A stretch of DNA of 8,698 nt from Clostridia bacterium (GCA_012520135.1 JAAYOX010000182.1:1-8698), one strand, 5' to 3'. Positions 1-6,057 are shown, counted from the stretch's first letter. A program made the numbers and translations. Notes: generated by a model not told the origin, from the letters alone.

Positions 1-55
1 CATGACAATGCTTGAGAACCAAACAAACAGCACTACAGAAATCAAAACTGCGTAA

Positions 56-267
56 TTAATAGCTTTCAGGAGATATTTGGAGCAATCCTATGTAAATGCA
101 ATTTCCACGGAGCTAGGGACACGATCATTTACACACTATTTTGGACTTGACTTCTTGACCCGGATAGTAATGATTATAAAGTCATCGAATCGTATTATTC
201 AAAAGTAATGGATGAATGCTATGAAAAGTATCAACAACCATTAAATTCTCTTACTACGTTGAAATAA
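56..267 (+). pseudogene. possible frameshifted coding remnant, family not recognised
   Basis: Two short open stretches in different plus-strand frames join into protein-like text. Frame one (56-208) reads AFRRYLEQSYVNAISTELG and then THYFGLDFL. The second frame (151-267) continues with DSNDYKVIESYYSKVMDECY and stops at TAA 265-267. A shift near 150-163 would join them. The mix of charged and aromatic residues looks coding rather than random, but there is no start codon, no ribosome binding site and no recognised domain. It could be a decayed recombinase or phage gene, but that is a guess, and chance open frames in AT-rich DNA remain possible. Apart from this and a small hairpin near 355-381, nothing else is visible in 1-414. 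Confidence 0.22.
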
Positions 268-353
268 GTTGTATAATAACTACACACGGCAATCTATACT
301 ACTGATTATTCATTTCTTGAAGAATTGAAGTTTATAATACATTTTGATAAGAT

Positions 354-382
354 TCTCCCTCTCAAGGTGTTGGTGGGAGGGT
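354..382. repeat. diverged CT/GA hairpin repeat fragment
   Basis: The arms CTCCC (355-359) and GGGAG (375-379) enclose a loop. The pattern of a CT-rich arm, a loop and then a GGGAGGGT tail resembles the better-preserved hairpin repeats at 1005-1043, 3008-3050 and 6262-6298. It lies just downstream of the DUF2569 stop codon and might act as a weak minus-strand terminator, but no T-run follows. Confidence 0.3.
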
Positions 383-414
383 AATAACAGGAAGATTTGA
401 GCCTGGCTATAGAT

Positions 415-891
415 TTAGTTCACAAATGTATTGTTTACACGGCGAGATCTCATGAAATAGGTAACCCAGATAATTGAAGTAATTCCTTGAGAAATCATAT
501 CAGAATAAATTTTACTGGATGACTCCGCAGCAATAAATGGAATTATTGTTTCAATTAAATTATATATTACAGTAGACAGAGGTAATACAACATAGAGTAC
601 AATCATATATTTCTTTGCTTCTCTTTTCTTTTTAAAGAAGGCATATGCCGTAACACAAGTAAATACTAATAACAGTGTTTGTATTGTAGCTTGAGCTGTT
701 ATAACAGATGCCCAATATGGACTGAAATATGGATGTCCTACGGTCATTAATGTTGATAATGTTTGTACATCAGTCAGGAATGCTATATTTTGGAATAAGG
801 CGATTAATAATAATATGATCCATATTATTATATGAATAGCTACCAAGCCTAACCATCCACCAATACCTTTAGGTTCCTCTAGTGATTTCAT
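415..891 (-). CDS. DUF2569 family four-helix membrane protein
   Basis: This 158-residue integral membrane protein is of unknown function. The N-terminus has the charged, glycine-rich signature EEPKGIGGWL directly before the first membrane segment, and the C-terminus ends in SRRVNNTF; both are typical of DUF2569. Hydrophobic segments lie near residues 13-37, 60-84, 92-116 and 135-149, with a basic loop (KKKREAKK) between the second and third. Three ATGs are in frame (898-900, 895-897, 889-891). GAGGAG at 901-906 abuts the first but sits nine bases from the third, so I place the start at 891. The gene stands alone, with repeat-rich DNA upstream and no partner downstream. Family assignment is from motif memory; no function can be inferred from context. 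Confidence 0.8.
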   Translation of the reverse strand: MKSLEEPKGIGGWLGLVAIHIIIWIILLLIALFQNIAFLTDVQTLSTLMTVGHPYFSPYWASVITAQATIQTLLLVFTCVTAYAFFKKKREAKKYMIVLYVVLPLSTVIYNLIETIIPFIAAESSSKIYSDMISQGITSIIWVTYFMRSRRVNNTFVN

Positions 892-1000
892 TTTCATCAT
901 CTCCTCGATTTTTTACCAGTTACCATAGGTTTCTACAAAAATAAATATATTCCTCTATTCATATCACAAGATTTTAAACAGAAGAGTATTATGCTTTTCT

Positions 1001-1043
1001 CTCCCCCTCCCCGCTGATGACGGGGAGGGTTAGGGTGGGGACC
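1001..1043. repeat. GC-rich hairpin repeat with GA-rich tail
   Basis: A perfect 9-bp inverted repeat CCCTCCCCG (1005-1013) and CGGGGAGGG (1021-1029) encloses a 7-base loop and is followed by TTAGGGTGGGGA. The same plan (CT-rich arm, short loop, GA-rich arm, then AGGGTG) recurs at 3008-3050 and 6262-6298 in this window. It looks like a dispersed bacterial intergenic repeat. It lies upstream of the DUF2569 gene and marks the change from AT-rich to GC-rich sequence. Confidence 0.6.
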
Positions 1044-1381
1044 TGCTTTGATAACCCCCAACCGGTGCGGCCTTTGAGGCAGAAGGAAAGGACTACAGAG
1101 GCATACTGCGAAGGGCTTCTGACTCAAAGTTGTTTTCTTCCCCCTTGCCATAATCCCCCCATGTTAATCCTGACCGCTTAGGCAAAAGGAAGGGGAAAGG
1201 GTGTGGGAGGTTTGGGGGGAGGGAAAGGGGAAGGGAAAGGGAAGGCAGCCAGCAAGCCGAAGAGAGATGACGGTACTAGTTGCCGGGCTGGACTTGCTAT
1301 TTAGAGGATGACCAGCGAAGCAGGCCAGCGCCGCACCGTGTTGGGACTTCATGGCTACAGAGGATCAACTGAATGTGCTAA
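1044..1381. other. gene-free stretch including a polypurine tract
   Basis: No open frame here has a ribosome binding site, a domain or credible composition. The part from 1187 to 1245 is almost pure purine on the plus strand, with eight or so runs of three to six G separated by short A or T spacers. The part from about 1238 to 1376 contains words that look like diverged relatives of the 170-bp units further right, such as GGATGACCAGCGAAGCAGGCCAG near 1302 and CTACAGAGGATCAACTGAA near 1354, but similarity is weak. Confidence 0.45.
1187..1245 (+). other. G-rich homopurine tract, quadruplex or triplex potential
   Basis: The plus strand holds many G-runs (GGGG, GGG, GGG, GGGGGG, GGG, GGGG, GGG, GGG) with linkers of one to five bases, which exceeds the simple four-run criterion for an intramolecular G-quadruplex. 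It also has polypurine-polypyrimidine asymmetry suited to triplex formation. It is outside any gene. Function is unknown, and it may just be slippage-expanded low-complexity DNA. Confidence 0.5.
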
Positions 1382-1428
1382 CAAAGACACTACAAAGATT
1401 CTACAGAGACACTTTATAGATATACTTA
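1382..1428 (+). repeat. 12-bp repeat cluster 1 (four degenerate units)
   Basis: Units are CAAAGACACTA (1382-1392), CAAAGATTCTA (1393-1403), CAGAGACACTTTA (1404-1416) and TAGATATACTTA (1417-1428). Lengths of 11, 11, 13 and 12 bp show that the reading frame is not kept, so this is not a coding repeat. It is the leftmost member of the 12-bp family found through to 3006. Confidence 0.65.
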
Positions 1429-1484
1429 AATATTGATTGCTGCAGAGAAATGCCTATATTCCGCAGTCGCAGCAGTCGCAGTCG

Positions 1485-1560
1485 AACCTGTGAGAGCTTG
1501 TGGTTATCTCGGCTTTATCGCCCTATTTTGATTCGAGAGATATCCATAAATCCACAGGTT
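1485..1560. repeat. nested inverted repeat, possible long stem-loop
   Basis: The outer arms AACCTGTG (1485-1492) and CACAGGTT (1553-1560) are perfect complements. Nested inside, TATCTC (1505-1510) pairs with GAGATA (1537-1542). Internal loops are 12 and 10 bases and the apical loop is 26 bases. It is preceded by a short GCAGTC microrepeat (1463-1483). It lies in the gene-free repeat region and may be a folded RNA or the ends of a small decayed element. Confidence 0.45.
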
Positions 1561-1680
1561 TCTTATTTGGATGACCAGGGAATTGAGATCCTGCAAAGAC
1601 GCTTATAAAATGAATCAGGTTGCCAAGGGCAGAAAACGAACCAAAGGGAGACTGCCCGATGCAACCTGGAAGGGGTGCTG

Positions 1681-1728
1681 CAGAGGCACTGACAGAGACA
1701 CTGGCATAGATGCTGACATAGATGCTGA
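1681..1728 (+). repeat. 12-bp repeat cluster 2 (exactly 4 x 12 bp)
   Basis: The units are CAGAGGCACTGA, CAGAGACACTGG, CATAGATGCTGA and CATAGATGCTGA. The last two are identical. This is the cleanest view of the 12-bp period. Sequence on both sides (about 1605-1680 and 1729-1810) shows a shared diverged theme (CCAAGGGCA followed by ACTGCCCGATG), so this cluster also seems to separate two copies of a larger unit. Confidence 0.75.
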
Positions 1729-1810
1729 AGAAATGGAGCCGGTTTCCAAGGGCAAGTGTATTGGCTGGAAAGAGATGACTACTGCCCGATGAAGCCGGGG
1801 CTTTCATCTA

Positions 1811-1858
1811 CAGGGGCATTTACAGAGGCACATACAAAGACACTAACGGAGCAAGCAG
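1811..1858 (+). repeat. 12-bp repeat cluster 3, head of unit A
   Basis: Four exact 12-bp steps: CAGGGGCATTTA, CAGAGGCACATA, CAAAGACACTAA and CGGAGCAAGCAG. The fourth step, CGGAGCAAGCAG, is invariant in units A to D and leads directly into the long-range stem arm GCAGCCAA. Confidence 0.7.
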
Positions 1859-1992
1859 CCAATCCTAGAAGTCAACGGTACTGCATTGGGTTGACCGTAA
1901 TAGTTGAGCTGAAAGGGTTGGCTGCAGCTTAATACTTCGTATGGCTGTCTGGCAGGATAACCCCTGCTGGCCAGTCTGCCATGAGGCGCTTA
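1823..1992 (+). repeat. higher-order repeat unit A (170 bp)
   Basis: The unit runs from one CAGAGGCAC 12-mer to the next. In order it has two 12-mers, CGGAGCAAGCAG, arm GCAGCCAA (1855-1862), a loop containing ACGGT and ACCGT, the second arm TTGGCTGC (1918-1925), the word AATACTTCGTATGGCTGTC, and a hairpin of CTGGCAGG with CCTGCTGGCCAG. By my alignment it differs from unit C at six positions, one of them a single-base gap, over about 165 bp. Confidence 0.75.
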
Positions 1993-2165
1993 CAGAGGCA
2001 CATGCAAAGACACAAACGGAGCAAGCAGCCAATCCTAGAAGCCAACGGTGCTGAATCGGATTAACCGCTAAGAAGTGGCCCGAGGGGGTTGGATGCAACT
2101 GAATACTTCGTATGGCTGTCTGGCAGGATTACTCCCTTGCTGGCCAGTCTGCCATGAGGCACTTA
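1993..2165 (+). repeat. higher-order repeat unit B (173 bp)
   Basis: It has the same head (CAGAGGCACATG, CAAAGACACAAA, CGGAGCAAGCAG) and the same tail (TACTTCGTATGGCTGTCTGG) as units A and C. The middle (about 2055-2100) is clearly diverged, and the right stem arm reads TTGGATGC, one mismatch from the A, C and D arm. Being less like its neighbours than they are like each other, it suggests duplication in steps larger than one unit, or gene conversion. Confidence 0.7.
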
Positions 2166-2334
2166 CAGAGGCACTACAAAGACACGAACGGAGCAAGCAG
2201 CCAATCCTAGAAGCCAACGGTACTGCATTGGATTGACCGTAATTGTTGAGCTGAGAGGGTTGGCTGCAGCTTAATACTTCGTATGGCTGTCTGGCAGGAT
2301 AACCCCTGCTGGCCAGTCTGCCATGAGACACTTA
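2166..2334 (+). repeat. higher-order repeat unit C (169 bp)
   Basis: Nearly identical to unit A. Its first 12-mer has lost one base (CAGAGGCACTA). The arms GCAGCCAA (2197-2204) and TTGGCTGC (2260-2267) pair perfectly, and within the loop CAATCC pairs with GGATTG and ACGGT with ACCGT as alternative stems. The tail ends with CATGAGACACTTA, which leads into unit D. Confidence 0.75.
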
Positions 2335-2495
2335 CAAAGACGCTTGCGGAGCAAGCAGCCAATCATAGGAGCGAACAGTGCTATATGGGAGAGACCTAAG
2401 TGAGCGCAGAGGGTTGGCTGCTGGCCAAGGGATGCTAACAAGCGAAGTCTGGAAGGATGACCTCACTACCGTGCCAGTCTGGAGCGAGACACTGG
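2335..2495 (+). repeat. higher-order repeat unit D (161 bp, diverged)
   Basis: This unit has one 12-mer fewer at its head. It keeps CGGAGCAAGCAG and both stem arms, GCAGCCAA (2355-2362) and TTGGCTGC (2414-2421), but the 51-base loop between them shares little sequence with A or C. The tail keeps GTCTGGAAGGATGACC and GTGCCAGTCTGG in place of the A and C words. Keeping the stem while the loop drifts is the pattern expected for a structured element. Confidence 0.65.
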
Positions 2496-2832
2496 CAGAG
2501 ACGGACAGAAGGGCTCCTCTCCCTGCGTACAGGCAGGGATAGAAAAGCATACCTGCATTGCAGCCCGCCGGGGACCCATTCCCTATTTGGGAGACAGGGC
2601 CTTAGTGCTGGGAGCAAGGCCAGAAGCTGACGAGCAGGAAGACTATGGACTGCCCCAGCCCTTGGCCATGGATCGGACATTCATATGGGTGGCGGAATTG
2701 GTGCCCAAATCAAAATTAGGTATGACACTACTATTACTATATATACTGTATAAACTTGTACCCCGTGGGGGTGCCTACGGGCGAATGGTTATGCTGACAA
2801 CGCTGTCCCGCGGGTGACTTTATGATTGAATT
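2496..2832. other. gene-free stretch after the repeat units
   Basis: It begins with one more 12-mer-like step (CAGAGACGGACA) and then becomes unique. A compact hairpin CCCTGC (2521-2526) with GCAGGG (2533-2538) is present, and near 2760-2783 there are short G/C palindromes (CCCCGTGGGG). A plus-strand open frame crosses 2587-2817 but lacks a ribosome binding site and any domain. I see no gene. Confidence 0.45.
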
Positions 2833-2884
2833 GTACAAGCAGGTGCATTGCAAATGAAAATACTTGCGATCTGCTTGGATGTAC
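2833..2884. repeat. imperfect inverted repeat abutting 12-bp cluster
   Basis: GTAC (2833-2836) plus AAGCAGGT (2837-2844) pairs with ATCTGCTT (2869-2876) plus GTAC (2881-2884), with one G-T pair. GCAA (2850-2853) pairs with TTGC (2864-2867) nearer the loop. The right end touches the first 12-mer at 2885 exactly, so it may define a boundary of the repeat array. Confidence 0.45.
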
Positions 2885-3006
2885 CAGAGGCACGATCAGA
2901 GGCATTTGCAGAAAGCATTTGCAAAGGTAATTGCAGAGTGCAGAGGTAATTGCAGAGGCGCTCCAGAGGCTCTCCAGAGACACATATCAAGACACTCACA
3001 GAGCCC
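2885..3006 (+). repeat. 12-bp repeat cluster, longest array (about 10 units)
   Basis: Successive steps start at 2885, 2897, 2909, 2922, 2934, 2941, 2953, 2964, 2975, 2988 and 2999. Examples are CAGAGGCACGAT, CAGAGGCATTTG, CAGAAAGCATTTG, CAAAGGTAATTG, CAGAGGCGCTC and CAGAGACACATAT. Most steps are 11-13 bp and one is truncated to 7 bp. The array ends where the 92-bp hairpin repeat begins. Confidence 0.75.
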
Positions 3007-3007
3007 A

Positions 3008-3099
3008 GCCTTTCCTTCCCCTATGAGGGTGAGGGTTAGGGTGAGGTGGATATAATAAGGGCAGGTAGTTTGCTGGATGAAGCAAATCTACCTGCCTAC
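3008..3099 (+). repeat. 92-bp hairpin repeat, copy 1
   Basis: The left half is a CT-rich then GA-rich hairpin module (GCCTTTCCTTCCC ... GAGGGTGAGGGTTAGGG). The right half is a strong stem-loop: GGCAGGTAG plus TTTGCT (3060-3074) pairs with AGCAAA, T and CTACCTGCC (3081-3096), giving 15 bp with one bulged base and a 6-base loop. A near copy lies at 6262-6351 in the same orientation. It sits about 80 bp past the stop of the PilW-like gene and could end that transcript, although only a weak T-rich tail (CTTATTATAT) follows on the minus strand. Confidence 0.8.
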
Positions 3100-3179
3100 C
3101 TTCTGTTGAGAAATATATTAACCTAAGTTTAAGGTCATCCTGGGCTACGGGCAAACAATTACTCGATTGGATTGAAGTT

Positions 3180-4643
3180 CTACTCGTTTTTGGTGATATT
3201 ATAACTAAACCTTTGATTAGGTCCGCCACCTCCACTATTTATTACAGAAACTGTAAAAGTAACGACTTCACTCTGGGATCCCTTACTTATAGTAGCAGTT
3301 AGTGTTCCAGTAACTTCACTATTTGGATTTGAGAATTTAAAAGTTAATATACCCCCGGTAATAGAACCTACATTATTAGTTACACTCCAGTTGATCGTTG
3401 TGCCGTAACTTCCCAGAGGAATTAATATGACACTATGATTATTACTTTTATCGTTGCTTAGACTACTTGGCGTAGGTGGGCCGAGCGCTTCTGCTGCTAA
3501 AGCAACATCATCTGTATTAGGGTCTACTTCATACTGAGCAGTAACAATCAAATCTGATGTAATATTATCGAAGTTTGCAGGATGCCATCCAGTAAAGATA
3601 TAGCCTGGTCTATCGGGCGGGCTAGGTGCTGTAGCTCCTTCACCTTTAGGTACTACTTCTGTCTTAATGGTTTTCCCTTCCCAATCTTTGAACGTTACTG
3701 TAAATGTGTCAACTGAAATCGGTACATACTGGGCTGTTACAGTCAGGTTTGAAGTTATATTACTAAAGTCAGATGGATTCCATCCAATAAAAATATGATT
3801 TTCTCTTGTGGGATCAGGTGGTGCGGTTGCACCAACACCTTCCTCTACCGTCTCTGTTTTTAGCACAGTACCATCCCAGTCCTTAAATGTAACGGTATAC
3901 TCATTAATAGTGTCAAGAACTGTGATAATCCCTGTCTTTTCATCAGCTCCCGGATAATTTACGGTAAAAGTATAGAAACCAACTTCTGCATTAGTTGATG
4001 TTACGCTGACAACCGCTTTATTGCCACTAACTATTGGGGATGTAGTAATAGAGAGTCCTGCAGGGGAATCTACCAGTGCTACATTTAATGTATCATTGTC
4101 AGGAATATTTGATGTAGTTATAATGTAGCTAATAGTATTAACCTCACCAGCTTTTAACATACCGCTTGCTGAACCTATAATAAAAGACGGTCTGCTGTCC
4201 TCTGGTTCATTTTCGAGTATCCATATATAGTTCGAACCTGATCCTGTATCTGCAAATTTTACATTATTCAAAATAATCTCCGACTCTACATTGCGCCCTT
4301 CACGAACAACAGTATACTTCAAACTGTACGTCTCATTATTTTCAGCGATTGTATACTCTATGTTTTCAATTTCCGGAAATCTACTACGTACATCAACTAA
4401 TGTATAGTCAGGTTTTTCTGTGAGGCTGATACCTTTTACATTCTTGAATGTATTTGTAATAGTAAATGATGCAATGTCTACTTCTTGTTGGATATCATAT
4501 CTCCTACTGCCTAGTGCAAAAGTTTTATTTCCAAATGAAAAAAACCCATACGCCATAGACATTACAATGCCCAAAATAGCCAATGCCAGAATAACCTCAA
4601 GTAAGGTAAACCCTCTATTATTTTTATTCTCTTTGCATAACAT
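3180..4643 (-). CDS. PilW-like pseudopilin fused to Ig-like and InlB/Flg_new repeats
   Basis: This 487-residue exported pseudopilin is far longer than usual. The prepilin leader MLCKENKNNRG is followed by FTLLEVILALAILG, giving the peptidase glycine and Glu5. A pilin-like stem extends to about residue 145 and an Ig-like stretch covers about 150-245. Two tandem Listeria-Bacteroides (InlB B / Flg_new) repeats lie at about 248-306 and 313-371, each with TVTFKDW, GATAP, a FxGW motif and TVTAQY or IVTAQY. A C-terminal stretch at about 378-468 resembles the atrophied bacterial Ig domain (INWSVTNN, then GTLTATISKG). The tail is glycine-rich. I chose the ATG at 4641-4643, preceded by AGGGTG with seven bases spacing, over an in-frame TTG at 4659-4661 overlapping the upstream stop. 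It is the last gene of the operon. I infer a surface-exposed, possibly adhesive tip subunit. Confidence 0.85.
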   Translation of the reverse strand: MLCKENKNNRGFTLLEVILALAILGIVMSMAYGFFSFGNKTFALGSRRYDIQQEVDIASFTITNTFKNVKGISLTEKPDYTLVDVRSRFPEIENIEYTIAENNETYSLKYTVVREGRNVESEIILNNVKFADTGSGSNYIWILENEPEDSRPSFIIGSASGMLKAGEVNTISYIITTSNIPDNDTLNVALVDSPAGLSITTSPIVSGNKAVVSVTSTNAEVGFYTFTVNYPGADEKTGIITVLDTINEYTVTFKDWDGTVLKTETVEEGVGATAPPDPTRENHIFIGWNPSDFSNITSNLTVTAQYVPISVDTFTVTFKDWEGKTIKTEVVPKGEGATAPSPPDRPGYIFTGWHPANFDNITSDLIVTAQYEVDPNTDDVALAAEALGPPTPSSLSNDKSNNHSVILIPLGSYGTTINWSVTNNVGSITGGILTFKFSNPNSEVTGTLTATISKGSQSEVVTFTVSVINSGGGGPNQRFSYNITKNE

Positions 4644-4657
4644 AATATCACACCCTA

Positions 4658-4999
4658 TCAAGGCTCGAGGTAAAAGCCCTTCATATTCGAGGAGCTGCCT
4701 TTATAGTCTTCAGATACATCCAATAACCTGATATCCAGGTCTATTGTAGGCCCTCCATTAAAGTCGAATGTAATGGTTTCTTCAATGTACTCATCTGAAT
4801 CAAGGTCATCTGCTTGGATTATTTTATTGGTCATGGACTGTTGTGCATCATAAGCAGCAACAGATTTATTCCCTGCCTTAATGATGCTTTTGAAACCTGA
4901 AGAAAACATTGTTAAAAATGAAATAGCCAATATGCCTAATATAGCCATTGACAATATTATCTCTAGAAGAGTCAAGCCCTTCTGGTTGTTAAGTTTCAT
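4658..4999 (-). CDS. short PilV-like type IV pseudopilin
   Basis: This 113-residue prepilin-like protein has an 8-residue leader, MKLNNQKG, cleaved before LTLLEIILSMAILG. The glycine before the cut and Glu5 are both present. The hydrophobic N-terminal helix spans about residues 9-33. The remainder is a small acidic globular part without cysteines, which fits a minor pilin that joins the membrane-spanning initiation complex. The start at 4999 is fixed by AGGAGG seven bases upstream. An in-frame upstream ATG at 5032 lies inside the PilX-like gene and has no such site. It begins 23 bases after the PilX-like stop and ends 14 bases before the PilW-like ATG, so the three genes are one operon. PilV versus PilE-type naming rests on position and size only. 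Confidence 0.85.
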   Translation of the reverse strand: MKLNNQKGLTLLEIILSMAILGILAISFLTMFSSGFKSIIKAGNKSVAAYDAQQSMTNKIIQADDLDSDEYIEETITFDFNGGPTIDLDIRLLDVSEDYKGSSSNMKGFYLEP

Positions 5000-5022
5000 A
5001 GGTCTCCCTCCTTTTGAAGCTG

Positions 5023-6057
5023 TTAACGCCATTCCTTTATACTATATGACTTTTTAATCGTCAATTCATCCAAGTCTGCTTCTGGATCGTGTTCCAGGGT
5101 TGTATGGTTCCCTGTCAAGTGTACGTCTTTGGCTATGATGGAGCCATGAAAATTTCTGCCTCCATGTGCAGAGCCGGATGCATTATGAAAAGTAACCTTT
5201 GAGTATGGGGCATAGATCGAACCCTGAAATTCATGGGATGAAATAAATATTTCGGAATTATCGACTGCATAGATAATTACGGTAACGTTGGGGTCCGTCA
5301 CCAATTGAGAGTGATTGGCACTGCTCCAGCCTTCACTAACATATAAATGAAGGGTCCCACTTCCTGTTATACTTAATGTTTTATGGGTTCCTAAAGCTAC
5401 CCCTCTTTGCAAATGAATGTAGGTATCACCTGCAACAGTGAAATTTTTGTCATTGGTAATCTTGCTTGAAACAACTTGCACTGATGACGGCATGTCGACA
5501 TCGGGAATGTCAATGCCTGCATCCGTTATCACATCCTCAGCTTTTGGAACGGAATGAGGGGAAGTAGTAACTGGGTTGCTGGAAGCTGGTGCGTTTGTTG
5601 CGACCTGACCAACCACAGTAACATGGTTGCTGATATCAATCTTTCCTTTTGCAAGGATTGTAAAATCAAATAATATGCCCTTCGAATCTTCCAATATTAC
5701 CGTAGCTTCCCTATTAACACCATTTGCTGTTCCAGCTGCCAGAATTACCAACTCATCGTCAATTTCCTGAACATCCAATACGATACTTCCATCTCCTACA
5801 TATGCTGGTTCAGTTAAGCCCGCTGACACCATGCCTTCAACATCCGCTGTAGGTGTCTTCATAATATAATCTGCCAGTGCTCCTGCGCCGGACCGAGCCA
5901 AAAAATATGCCTTCATGCTGTTTTCCTGATGCACAGCCATTTTTGTATTGGCCAGTGCAGTACTAAGCAATGATAACCCTAAAACGGAAAGAATCAACAT
6001 TAACAAGACTACAAAAACCAAGGCTGAGCCTTTTTTATTCAGTAAAATTTTATTCAT
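5023..6057 (-). CDS. PilX-like minor pilin with probable beta-solenoid body
   Basis: This 344-residue protein is the first gene of the minor-pilin operon. The N-terminus MNKILLNKKG then SALVFVVLLMLILSVLGLSL matches the PilX N-terminal style: a glycine before the hydrophobic helix, no Glu5, and a following A-x-x-AxSGxxxLADY segment (about residues 45-65). From about 122 onward comes a region rich in short beta strands (DFTILAKGKIDISNHVTVVG, then GSGTLHLYV, IFISSHEFQGSIYAP, HGSIIAKDVHLTGNHTTL). It resembles the domain often attached to clostridial PilX proteins (DUF7305-like) and a beta-solenoid. The start at 6057 follows AGAGAGGTG. In type IV systems PilX-like proteins cap or prime the pilus and influence adhesion; here that is family knowledge, not shown. 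The leader upstream contains a repeat fragment and a promoter-like motif. Confidence 0.85.
   Translation of the reverse strand: MNKILLNKKGSALVFVVLLMLILSVLGLSLLSTALANTKMAVHQENSMKAYFLARSGAGALADYIMKTPTADVEGMVSAGLTEPAYVGDGSIVLDVQEIDDELVILAAGTANGVNREATVILEDSKGILFDFTILAKGKIDISNHVTVVGQVATNAPASSNPVTTSPHSVPKAEDVITDAGIDIPDVDMPSSVQVVSSKITNDKNFTVAGDTYIHLQRGVALGTHKTLSITGSGTLHLYVSEGWSSANHSQLVTDPNVTVIIYAVDNSEIFISSHEFQGSIYAPYSKVTFHNASGSAHGGRNFHGSIIAKDVHLTGNHTTLEHDPEADLDELTIKKSYSIKEWR

Noticed and set aside
2272..2292. loxP-like word AATACTTCGTATGG in units A to C
   Set aside because: Only one arm resembles the recombinase site, the second inverted arm and spacer are missing, and no tyrosine recombinase gene is in the window.
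1865..2550. Three overlapping minus-strand open frames through the 170-bp units, rich in Ser, Val, Cys and Ala
   Set aside because: The open frames follow the repeat, have no ribosome binding sites or domains, and the 11- and 13-bp slips in the 12-mers change frame from unit to unit, so no common protein is preserved.
2587..2817. Plus-strand open frame of 76 codons
   Set aside because: No ribosome binding site, no family resemblance, sits in repeat-derived GC-rich DNA, and is opposite to all supported genes.
1811..3006. CRISPR array
   Set aside because: Repeats are only about 12 bp and tandem, the larger units have no constant repeat with unique spacers of uniform length, and no cas gene is present.
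3110..3160. Terminator just after the PilW-like gene
   Set aside because: The only stem there (ACCT with AGGT) is four base pairs; the hairpin of the 92-bp repeat is a better candidate.
4644..4661. TTG start for the PilW-like gene overlapping the upstream stop
   Set aside because: The ATG at 4641-4643 has AGGGTG at good spacing and gives a normal short prepilin leader.
4420..4731. Plus-strand open frame opposite the PilW-like and PilV-like genes
   Set aside because: It is the antisense shadow of two well-supported prepilin genes and has no start signal.
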